NCBI GenBank assembly: GCA_964636895.1
Contig: CAZWUW010000122.1
Span: 1-5,157 of the forward strand
Origin: CAZWUW01 sp964636895
GTDB lineage: Bacteria; Bacillota; Thermincolia; Thermincolales; CAZWUW01
Direction: 5' to 3'
DNA: 5,157 nt
Shown in pieces: positions 1 to 5,157 of the stretch (within the stretch, counting starts at the first letter, position 1; each line of letters begins with the position of its first letter). Made by a program: the position numbers and the translations under genes. Below the pieces are notes generated by a model. It had not been told where the DNA came from, did no database searches, and saw nothing but the letters and a program-made list of their open reading frames with translations.

Positions 1-1
1 T

Positions 2-2566
2 AATGACCCTACGCTGCTTTTTACCAATGCCGGAATGAACCAGTTTAAAGAGGTTTTTCTGGGGTTGGAAAAGCGTCCGTATAACAGGGCTACCACGGCG
101 CAGAAATGTGTACGGGCCGGCGGTAAGCATAACGACTTGGATACTGTGGGCCGTACTGCCAGGCACCATACATTTTTTGAGATGCTGGGCAATTTTTCCT
201 TTGGCGATTATTTTAAGCGGGATGCCATCGCTTATGCCTGGGAGTTTTTAACCGAAGAACTGGGCTTGCCCAAAGATAAGCTCTATGCCACCGTCTTTTT
301 GGATGATGATGAAGCATACGGATTGTGGCAGGAAGTGGCCGGTGTACCGGAAGAACGGATTATTCGGCTGGGTGAAAAAGATAATTTCTGGGCCATGGGT
401 GACACCGGGCCTTGTGGACCCTGCAGCGAGCTCTTGATTGACCGCGGTGAGCAACTCCGGTGCGGGGCTCAGGTCTGTGCCATTGGTGAGTGTGATTGTG
501 ACCGCTGGCTGGAGATCTGGAATCTGGTTTTTATGCAGTATAACCGGGATGAACATGGTAAAATGAATCCCCTGCCCAAGCCCAGTATTGATACCGGGAT
601 GGGGCTGGAGCGGGTGGTTTCCGTGCTCCAGGATGTAGCCAGCAACTACGATACCGACCTGCTGCGGGCCTTAATTATGGAAGTGGAGAAAATCAGTGGC
701 AGCAATTATTTTGGCGACCAGCGAGGCTTTCCGTTCCGGGTAGTTGCCGACCATGTGCGGGCCTGTACTTTCCTGATTGCCGACGGGGTGTTGCCCTCCA
801 ATGAAGGACGGGGCTATGTGCTGCGCCGGATTTTGCGGCGGGCGGTACGTTTTGGTATTGTTTTAGGCATCAAGCGCCCTTTTATGCACGAAATTGTGTC
901 TGTAGTGGCTGAATTAATGGGTAAAGCTTACCCCGAAGTAATAGAAAAGCAGGATTATGTCGGCCAGGTAATCAAGGTGGAGGAGGAACGGTTTCACGAA
1001 ACCTTGGAGGACGGCATGAAGCTGGTGGACGAAATCATTGGCCGGGTTAAAAATGAAAGCCGCCATGAAATTACCGGCCAAGAGGCATTTATCCTATATG
1101 ATACTTATGGTTTCCCCCTTGACCTGACTGAGGATATTGCTGAAGAAAATGGGCTGGCAGTAGATCGGGAAGGTTTTGCCGCCGCCATGGACGAACAGCG
1201 GCAGCGGGCTCGGGCCGCCCGGCAGGATACGGCCATGCTGGCCGGTCAGGAGCTTTATGCGGAAATTGGCCGGAAAATGGGTATGACCCAATTTATTGGT
1301 TATGATAATTTCAATGCCACAGCTAATGTGGTGGCATTGATCATTAACGGGGAATTTACCACCGAAGCCAATAAAGGCGATCATGTGGAGATTATCCTTA
1401 ATGAAACTCCTTTTTACGGCGAAAGTGGCGGTCAGGTAGGCGATACCGGCTTCATCAGGACCCATAAGGCCGAAGTGCAGATACATGACACAAAAAAAGC
1501 TTTTAACGGGGTAATTATTCATTGCGGCGAAGTTATAAAAGGCCAGTTATCTTTTGGTGATGTAGTGGATACGGCAATTGACGCCGGACGGCGCCGCCGT
1601 ATTGCCGCCAATCATTCTGTCACTCATCTGTTGCACAAAGCCCTCAAAGAGGTGTTGGGGAATCATGTCAACCAGGCAGGTTCATTGGTGAATGCCGACC
1701 GGCTGCGATTTGATTTTGTTCATTTTAAGGCCGTAGAAAAAAACGAGCTCAGGCGGGTGGAAGACCGGGTCAATGAAATGATTATGGCCGGACTGCCGGT
1801 GCAGATATCTGTTACAACTTTGGAAGATGCCAAGGCCGGAGGGGCGACCGCCTTATTCGGTGAAAAGTACGGGGAAGAGGTACGGGTTGTTAAAATGGGT
1901 GATTATAGCACTGAATTATGCGGCGGCACCCATCTCAAGACTTCCGGTGAGGCCGGGCTGTTTAAGCTGCTTGGTGAAAGCGGTATAGGTGCAGGCTTGC
2001 GGCGGATTGAAGCTGTGACCGGTTATGGCACTCTGGCTTATCTTGATAATTTGGCCGGACAGCTTGATGAAGCTGCCAGCTTACTGAAAACCGTCCCGGC
2101 AGATGTTGTCAGGCGGATTGAGGTATTACTGCAGCAATATAAAGAAAAAGAGAAGGAACTGGCTGGTCTGCAGGCCCAATTAGCCAAACACGAATCGGCC
2201 GGTATGCTGGATCAGGTGCGCGATATTGCAGGGATTAAGGTGCTGGCGGTAACTGTCGCCGCTCCTGATATGGACGCCTTGCGCGGTATGGGCGACATGC
2301 TGCGGGACAAACTGGGTTCCGGGGTAGTTGTAGCCGGTGCGGTGCAAGAGGACAAGGTCAATTTGGTGGCCATGGTGACCAAAGACCTATTGGGTAAAGG
2401 GATTCATGCCGGTAATATTATCAGGGAAGTGGCTAAAGTTGCCGGCGGCGGCGGTGGCGGGCGGCCGGATATGGCCCAGGCCGGAGGCAAGGATCCGGCC
2501 AAGCTGACGGAAGCGCTGGCTAAGGTGTACGATGTAGTGGCAGAGCAATGTAACTGTAAAAGCTAA
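2..2566 (+). CDS. alaS: Alanyl-tRNA synthetase, 5'-truncated by the window edge
   Basis: Class II aminoacyl-tRNA synthetase that charges tRNA-Ala with alanine in the cytoplasm and hydrolyses Ser- or Gly-mischarged tRNA-Ala. The frame is open from base 2 and begins NDPTLLFTNAGMNQFK, a conserved stretch about 20 residues inside the usual N-terminus, so the ATG at 35 is internal and the true start lies upstream of the window. About 854 codons are visible, consistent with a normal 870-880 residue enzyme. Catalytic-domain signatures include ARHHTFFEMLGNFSFGDYF (from about 158) and class II motif 3, DTGMGLERV (590-616). The editing domain keeps both zinc-binding pairs: HSVTH (1613-1627) and CGGTH (1919-1933). 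A charged, probably coiled-coil linker (KEKEKELAGLQAQLAKHES) leads to the C-terminal DHHA1-type domain with its GGGGGGRPDMAQAGG signature. It looks intact and functional. It ends in TAA directly before a terminator, so no downstream gene appears to be co-transcribed. Confidence 0.98.
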   Translation, partial: NDPTLLFTNAGMNQFKEVFLGLEKRPYNRATTAQKCVRAGGKHNDLDTVGRTARHHTFFEMLGNFSFGDYFKRDAIAYAWEFLTEELGLPKDKLYATVFLDDDEAYGLWQEVAGVPEERIIRLGEKDNFWAMGDTGPCGPCSELLIDRGEQLRCGAQVCAIGECDCDRWLEIWNLVFMQYNRDEHGKMNPLPKPSIDTGMGLERVVSVLQDVASNYDTDLLRALIMEVEKISGSNYFGDQRGFPFRVVADHVRACTFLIADGVLPSNEGRGYVLRRILRRAVRFGIVLGIKRPFMHEIVSVVAELMGKAYPEVIEKQDYVGQVIKVEEERFHETLEDGMKLVDEIIGRVKNESRHEITGQEAFILYDTYGFPLDLTEDIAEENGLAVDREGFAAAMDEQRQRARAARQDTAMLAGQELYAEIGRKMGMTQFIGYDNFNATANVVALIINGEFTTEANKGDHVEIILNETPFYGESGGQVGDTGFIRTHKAEVQIHDTKKAFNGVIIHCGEVIKGQLSFGDVVDTAIDAGRRRRIAANHSVTHLLHKALKEVLGNHVNQAGSLVNADRLRFDFVHFKAVEKNELRRVEDRVNEMIMAGLPVQISVTTLEDAKAGGATALFGEKYGEEVRVVKMGDYSTELCGGTHLKTSGEAGLFKLLGESGIGAGLRRIEAVTGYGTLAYLDNLAGQLDEAASLLKTVPADVVRRIEVLLQQYKEKEKELAGLQAQLAKHESAGMLDQVRDIAGIKVLAVTVAAPDMDALRGMGDMLRDKLGSGVVVAGAVQEDKVNLVAMVTKDLLGKGIHAGNIIREVAKVAGGGGGGRPDMAQAGGKDPAKLTEALAKVYDVVAEQCNCKS

Positions 2567-2568
2567 AT

Positions 2569-2600
2569 AAAACCACCCCGGTTATCCGGGGTGGTTTTTT
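2569..2600. terminator. Rho-independent terminator shared by convergent genes
   Basis: A 13-bp perfect stem (AAAACCACCCCGG at 2569-2581 against CCGGGGTGGTTTT at 2586-2598, loop TTAT) is followed by a T run to 2600 on the plus strand. It starts 3 bases after the alaS stop. On the minus strand the same stem ends in TTTTATTT and lies 5 bases beyond the stop of the convergent small gene. One hairpin therefore plausibly terminates both transcripts. The plus-strand reading is the stronger; bidirectional use is inferred from symmetry and position. Confidence 0.9.
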
Positions 2601-2604
2601 AGCA

Positions 2605-3000
2605 TTAATGCAGATATTCCGCAACCCATTCGACCTGATCCATTTCCAGTCGTAGTTTATCGTAAGCCATGTTCAGTTCCAGGTCACCAACAGTAATCAC
2701 ATATTTCTTATCCTCTTCAAAATCATGCAGGAACCTGCTGATGTGGGTAACCGGGCGCAGCCGGTGGTCGGTGAAATTATCGGGGTCGCGTTTGTCCTCA
2801 ATGATAATTTCGACAATTCCGGTGGGTAAGAGTTTAAAGACAACTTTCAAGTTTTCCTCGCCGATGTCTGTCAGGATGGCGGCCAAACCGGAGACCATAT
2901 CTTCTGTTTCGGCCAGAAATGCTATGGTCAGTTCATCCGGCGAGTCAAGCCGACCAAAGAAATACCCAAACGAGCCGCGTAACTTTGTATCAACCATCAC
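2605..3000 (-). CDS. Small acidic protein of unknown function (130-131 aa)
   Basis: I do not recognise this family. The product is a small, soluble-looking protein with no signal peptide, no membrane segment and no cysteine. It is rich in Asp and Glu, with patches such as FLHDFEEDKKYVITVGDLELN and a C-terminus of LEMDQVEWVAEYLH. Alternating hydrophobic stretches (LKVVFKLLPTGIVEIIIED) suggest a mixed alpha/beta fold. Evidence that it is real: a strong Shine-Dalgarno sequence directly upstream, codon use like its neighbours, and a stop codon placed against a good terminator. Two starts compete: GTG at 3000 and ATG at 2997, immediately adjacent, 6 and 9 bases after GGAGG; either gives essentially the same protein. 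It lies about 260 bp downstream of the binding-protein gene on the same strand, far enough to be a separate unit. The overlapping plus-strand frame (2669-3040) has no ribosome binding site and a low-complexity Ser-rich translation, so I take this strand as coding. Confidence 0.8.
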   Translation of the reverse strand: MMVDTKLRGSFGYFFGRLDSPDELTIAFLAETEDMVSGLAAILTDIGEENLKVVFKLLPTGIVEIIIEDKRDPDNFTDHRLRPVTHISRFLHDFEEDKKYVITVGDLELNMAYDKLRLEMDQVEWVAEYLH

Positions 3001-3004
3001 AAAA

Positions 3005-3013
3005 CCCCTCCTT
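3005..3013 (-). promoter_or_regulatory. Ribosome binding site of the small acidic protein gene
   Basis: On the minus strand this reads AAGGAGGGG, a near-perfect anti-16S match. The GGAGG core (3007-3011) lies 6 bases before GTG (3000) and 9 bases before ATG (2997). It supports translation of this frame but does not by itself choose between the two adjacent starts. Confidence 0.8.
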
Positions 3014-3182
3014 TTTGTTTTTCGCTTTGAACCTAGGTAAAGTCAAAAAACTCGGGGAAACTGGTGGTGCTTAAAGCATTGCTTTTTGTTACGGGTCACT
3101 TCTTTGAATTTGCTTTTATAAATAGTATTAAGTTTATTTATTAATATTCTACAACAGTATTCCAATTCCTGCTACATATTTT

Positions 3183-3228
3183 TTAGGTGGTAGGTGGGCA
3201 GTAGGTGGTAGGTCTTAGGTGGTAGGTG
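3183..3228. repeat. Six imperfect G-rich heptamers (TTAGGTG / GTAGGTG)
   Basis: Read on the plus strand, the units are TTAGGTG, GTAGGTG, a 4-base interruption GGCA, then GTAGGTG, GTAGGTC, TTAGGTG and GTAGGTG. The first and last 14-base pairs of units are identical. The repeat lies in the AT-rich spacer (3001-3262) between the two minus-strand genes and stands out in composition from its surroundings. On the minus strand it reads as C/A/T-rich CACCTAC units. Its function is unknown; it could be a simple-sequence expansion, a protein-binding array or part of a dispersed family. The rest of the spacer holds no other gene that I can support and no clear intrinsic terminator for the upstream gene. 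Confidence 0.85.
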
Positions 3229-3262
3229 TATGATATTATATGCGGTTATTGCTAGAAATTGT

Positions 3263-4450
3263 TTACTGAATTAATTTCCATTTGCCGTCTACAACCTCTA
3301 CTAAAATCAGGTCATCCTGGTCCAGACCGTTGTGGTCGGTCGGGGACATACTGAAAATACCGGAGATGCCCACAAAATTATTCTGTTTTTCCAGTTCGTC
3401 ACGGATTTTGGCTGAATCTGCCCCGGCTTTTTCAATAGCCTTAACTAAAATCATCAGACCGTCCCAGGCATATCCGCCGAAAGCATTGGGAGGTGCTTTA
3501 TAAGCGGCTTTATAGTCATTGATGTATTCTGTCAAGACCTGCTTCTGGGGGTCATTGTCCGGCAGGTCGCCGGCAATCAGGAGTTTGCCGATTGGGAAGA
3601 CGACGCCATTAGCATCTTTTCCGGCCAATTCCAGAAAGGTTTCATTACCTACGCCGTGACTGTGAATGAGAGGGGCTTTAATTCCAAGTTGACGGTAATT
3701 CTTGGTCATCTGAGAGGCTGACGGCGGGATCGCCCAGACCACCACAGCGTCCGGATTGAGGCCCTTGATCTGCGTTAACTGGGCTGTCATGTCACTGTCG
3801 CCGGCTTCAAATTTTTGTTCGGCAATCACGGTGATACCGTTGGCGGCAGCGCCTTTTATGAATTCAAGTCGGCCGCTTTCACCATAGGCATTATTCATGT
3901 TCATAAAAGCTACTTTTTTCAATCCTTTGGCTTTTAAGTAAGCATAGATTTTTCCGGCAACCACAGTGTCACTCTGCGGGGTTTTGAAAATCCATTTGCG
4001 GTCTTTAATCGGTTCCACAATTTTAATACTGGCGGCTGATGATATTAAGGGAATATTGTTGGCCTGGGCATATGGCACAATGGACATGGTAGTGCCGCTG
4101 GTAGACGGTCCGATAATAGCCAGTACTTTATCTTCCTGGATCAGTTTCTTGGCCTTCAATAATGCCTTGGTCTCATCACTTTCACTGTCTTCCAGTACCA
4201 GTTCAATTGGGCGGCCGTTGATGCCGCCGGCAGCGTTGATTTTCTCTGCCAGCATTTTAACAGTATCCCGCTCAGGCACGCCAAGGGATGAGGCAGGTCC
4301 GGAGGAATCAAAGATGGCACCAATTTTGTACGGTTCCGGCCCGGCCCCGGTTTTAACCGCCGGTGCTTCCTGCTTAGTGCTACAACCGCTTAGAACTGTG
4401 ACGGCCGCGATAATTAGGGTGAAAAGTAAAGCTATGATGCGTTTTTTCAT
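3263..4450 (-). CDS. Liv-type (branched-chain amino acid) ABC transporter substrate-binding lipoprotein
   Basis: Extracytoplasmic binding protein of periplasmic-binding-protein type I fold (Leu/Ile/Val-binding family), expected to be lipid-anchored to the outer face of the membrane and to deliver its ligand to an ABC permease. The 395 residues match the family's usual length. Residues 1-22 form a signal peptide (MKKR, then a hydrophobic core) ending in lipobox LSGC with Cys23 as the lipidation site. The N-lobe begins YKIGAIFDSSGPASSLG (41-57). IIGPSTSGTT (112-121) and IPLISSAAS (133-141) match the ligand-contact loops of the family. NAYGESGRLEFIKGA (187-201), GYAWDGLMIL (326-335) and GISGIFSMSPTDHNGL (361-376) are also typical. 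In-frame stop codons immediately upstream fix ATG 4450 as the most upstream possible start. No permease or ATPase genes adjoin it. The two upstream isoleucine-type T-boxes support an isoleucine or branched-chain ligand; that assignment is inferred, as this family also binds other amino acids, amides and aromatics. Confidence 0.93.
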   Translation of the reverse strand: MKKRIIALLFTLIIAAVTVLSGCSTKQEAPAVKTGAGPEPYKIGAIFDSSGPASSLGVPERDTVKMLAEKINAAGGINGRPIELVLEDSESDETKALLKAKKLIQEDKVLAIIGPSTSGTTMSIVPYAQANNIPLISSAASIKIVEPIKDRKWIFKTPQSDTVVAGKIYAYLKAKGLKKVAFMNMNNAYGESGRLEFIKGAAANGITVIAEQKFEAGDSDMTAQLTQIKGLNPDAVVVWAIPPSASQMTKNYRQLGIKAPLIHSHGVGNETFLELAGKDANGVVFPIGKLLIAGDLPDNDPQKQVLTEYINDYKAAYKAPPNAFGGYAWDGLMILVKAIEKAGADSAKIRDELEKQNNFVGISGIFSMSPTDHNGLDQDDLILVEVVDGKWKLIQ

Positions 4451-4461
4451 TTTTCATTACA

Positions 4462-4468
4462 CTCCTTT
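4462..4468 (-). promoter_or_regulatory. Ribosome binding site of the binding-protein gene
   Basis: On the minus strand this reads AAAGGAG, a good Shine-Dalgarno sequence. It is 11 bases from the coding ATG at 4450, somewhat long, and only 4 bases from another ATG at 4457 that is in a different frame. The coding frame has stop codons (TAA, TGA) directly ahead of ATG 4450, so no longer start is possible. Confidence 0.75.
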
Positions 4469-4516
4469 ATATAATTTTTTATGTCAATCGCCTTTTCGGC
4501 GCTGGTTTTTTAAAAT

Positions 4517-4557
4517 AAAAAAACCTACAACTGTCCTCAAGGGACGAAAGTTGTAGG
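4517..4557 (-). terminator. Intrinsic terminator of T-box 2
   Basis: On the minus strand CCTACAACT (4557-4549) pairs with AGTTGTAGG (4532-4524). Inside is a shorter GTCC/GGAC stem (4545-4542 with 4536-4533), set off by an unpaired TTC at 4548-4546, and after the outer stem comes a run of seven T (4523-4517). The 5' half includes CGTCCCTT, which alternatively pairs with the T-box sequence to form the antiterminator. The hairpin lies between the leader and the binding-protein gene, as expected for transcriptional attenuation. Confidence 0.92.
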
Positions 4558-4797
4558 CTTCCGCGGTACCACCCGAATTGACCTGATAAAGGTCCACTCA
4601 TCAGGGTACGGGAACAAAGTTCCGATACCCCCTTCTTGTTAACGGTAGAAGTTCCGGCTCGGCCTACTGGTGGTACGTGCTTTCAGCCTGCAGCTCTGGA
4701 GGGAAATTTCAATTATCCGGCCCTGGCGGGGTTTTCAGTCTATGACCCCGGCCTCCCTGGGAGGGTTGGATGGATAATTTATGCGCTCCGTCATCGC
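4517..4797 (-). promoter_or_regulatory. T-box riboswitch 2 (gene-proximal), probable isoleucine specifier AUU
   Basis: A tRNA-sensing leader that reads through its terminator when the cognate tRNA is uncharged. Elements in transcript order: stem I base GATGACGGAG (from about 4795); a stem AATTATCC (4779-4772) pairing with GGATAATT (4718-4711); the distal-loop motif CATAGACTG (4744-4736), shared with the upstream copy; specifier loop GAA-ATT-T with ATT at 4707-4705; then CCCTCC pairing back to GGAG. Next come a stem II region containing CCGTTA, stem III GGTATCGGAAC/GTTCCCGTACC (4629-4605), and the T-box antiterminator sequence GGGTGGTACCGCGG (4574-4561). In the last, TGGT matches a tRNA ending in ACCA. 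Downstream CGTCCCTT can pair with the T-box or join the terminator. The leader sits 67 bases before the binding-protein ATG. The 5' side of the specifier loop lacks the usual AGTA and has ATAA instead. The isoleucine reading rests on GAA preceding the codon and on the gene context. Confidence 0.93.
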
Positions 4798-4819
4798 TTT
4801 TACGGTAATATAAAATTAT

Positions 4820-4860
4820 AAAAAATAAATACCTCTCATCCCTGTAAGGGACGAGAGGTA
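4820..4860 (-). terminator. Intrinsic terminator of T-box 1
   Basis: On the minus strand TACCTCTCGTCCC (4860-4848) pairs with GGGATGAGAGGTA (4842-4830), 13 bp with one G-U pair and a 5-base loop, followed by TTTATTTTTT (4829-4820). It ends leader 1 before leader 2 begins. The CGTCCC portion can alternatively pair with the T-box sequence, so termination should depend on tRNA charging. Confidence 0.92.
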
Positions 4861-5110
4861 TAAAACTCCCGCGGTACCACCCAATTTGACCATAAAGGTC
4901 CGCTCAAAAAGGTACGGGCTAAAGCCGATACCCCCTTCCTGTAACGGGGAAGAGCCGGCGCGGTCTACTTTGCCAAAAGGTTTTCAACCTGCTACTCAGG
5001 AGGGAATTTCAGCCGGTACAGTTCTAAAAGGCTCGCAGTCTATGGCCCTTTTTCCCTGAAAAAACTATCGTTCAGCTTACTTATCTCCATCATCGGATTA
5101 GTATTATATG
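4820..5110 (-). promoter_or_regulatory. T-box riboswitch 1 (promoter-proximal), probable isoleucine specifier AUU
   Basis: First of two complete T-box leaders in tandem. Elements in transcript order: stem I base GATGATGGAG (5094-5085); the canonical AGTA box (5081-5078) facing the specifier loop; CAGGGA interior motif; distal-loop motif CATAGACTG (5044-5036); specifier loop GAA-ATT-C with ATT at 5007-5005; then CCCTCC pairing with the stem I GGAG. A stem II region with CCGTTA follows, then stem III GGTATCGGC/GCCCGTACC (4932-4911), a small GACC/GGTC hairpin, and T-box sequence GGGTGGTACCGCGG (4882-4869). The downstream CGTCCCTT is shared with the terminator. The T-box sequence lies 308 bases from the same sequence in leader 2. 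The two copies share all the conserved blocks but differ in the helices between them, so they are not a recent exact duplication. The start at about 5110 is inferred from the promoter. Confidence 0.93.
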
Positions 5111-5116
5111 GTCGTT

Positions 5117-5145
5117 ATTTTAACATATATCGGTCTGGTCGTAAA
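5117..5145 (-). promoter_or_regulatory. Probable sigma-A promoter for the tandem T-box / binding-protein transcript
   Basis: On the minus strand a -35-like TTTACG (5145-5140) is separated by exactly 17 bases from a -10 TAAAAT (5122-5117), which has a TG one base upstream (extended -10, TGTTAAAAT). The start would fall near 5110, about 15 bases before stem I of T-box 1, a normal distance. A perfect TATAAT also occurs at 5108-5103 but has no suitable -35 at the right spacing. No comparable promoter is seen between the two T-boxes or between T-box 2 and the gene. Confidence 0.65.
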
Positions 5146-5157
5146 GGGCTTTCCAGA

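Noticed and set aside
35..37. ATG at 35 as the start of alaS
   Set aside because: The frame is open upstream to the window edge and encodes conserved AlaRS residues (NDPTLLFTNAG), so this is an internal methionine.
1094..1522. 142-codon minus-strand frame inside alaS (likewise 248-556)
   Set aside because: Antisense shadow of a highly conserved enzyme; no ribosome binding site or family resemblance.
3151..3165. Spo0A-box-like TTGTAGAA on the minus strand in the spacer
   Set aside because: One mismatch to a short, degenerate site in AT-rich DNA and no supporting promoter; not distinguishable from chance.
4464..4486. Consensus -35 TTGACA on the minus strand (4486-4481) just before the binding-protein gene
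   Set aside because: No -10 sits at 16-18 bases; the TATAAA-like stretch is only about 10 bases away and the following bases are the ribosome binding site. A start here would also bypass the T-boxes. Treated as chance.
4489..4501. Small hairpin CGCC/GGCG downstream of T-box 2 on the minus strand
   Set aside because: Only 4 bp and not followed by a T run, so it is not a terminator; too short to claim as a regulatory structure.
3966..4556. 196-codon plus-strand frame opposite the binding-protein gene and T-box 2
   Set aside because: The other strand encodes a clear binding protein with lipobox; this frame runs through the T-box 2 terminator and has no recognisable domain.
4636..4821. 61-codon plus-strand open frame across the T-box region
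   Set aside because: It lies antisense within T-box 2 and its terminator region, has no ribosome binding site, and its translation looks random.

Overview
The window looks like chromosomal DNA from a spore-former-type Firmicute (class Clostridia or a close relative). The evidence is strong GGAGG-type ribosome binding sites, a Gram-positive style lipoprotein signal peptide, two T-box riboswitches, and a bacterial alanyl-tRNA synthetase of Firmicute character at moderate GC. I cannot name the genus from this sequence alone.

Layout: the plus strand carries only alaS, entering from the left edge (its first ~20 codons lie outside the window) and ending at 2566. A strong hairpin terminator at 2569-2600, which looks usable from both sides, separates it from a convergent minus-strand block. 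Read in its own direction from the right edge, that block contains: a promoter (about 5117-5145), a first T-box leader ending in its own terminator (about 5110-4820), a second T-box leader ending in its own terminator (about 4797-4517), a lipoprotein substrate-binding protein of the branched-chain amino acid (Liv) type (4450-3263), a 260-bp AT-rich spacer with a G-rich heptamer repeat (3228-3183), and a small unrecognised acidic protein (3000-2605).

Working model: both T-boxes show GAA followed by AUU in the specifier loop, which reads as isoleucine, and they precede a Liv-type binding protein. When uncharged tRNA-Ile accumulates, each leader would form its antiterminator. With no promoter visible between the two leaders, a transcript must pass two tRNA-controlled terminators in series before reaching the binding-protein gene. 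No permease or ATPase genes of a Liv transporter are present in the window, so the binding protein appears as a stand-alone gene whose partner transporter, if any, is elsewhere. The tandem leader is the most notable element here. I saw no mobile element, CRISPR array, tRNA or rRNA gene.
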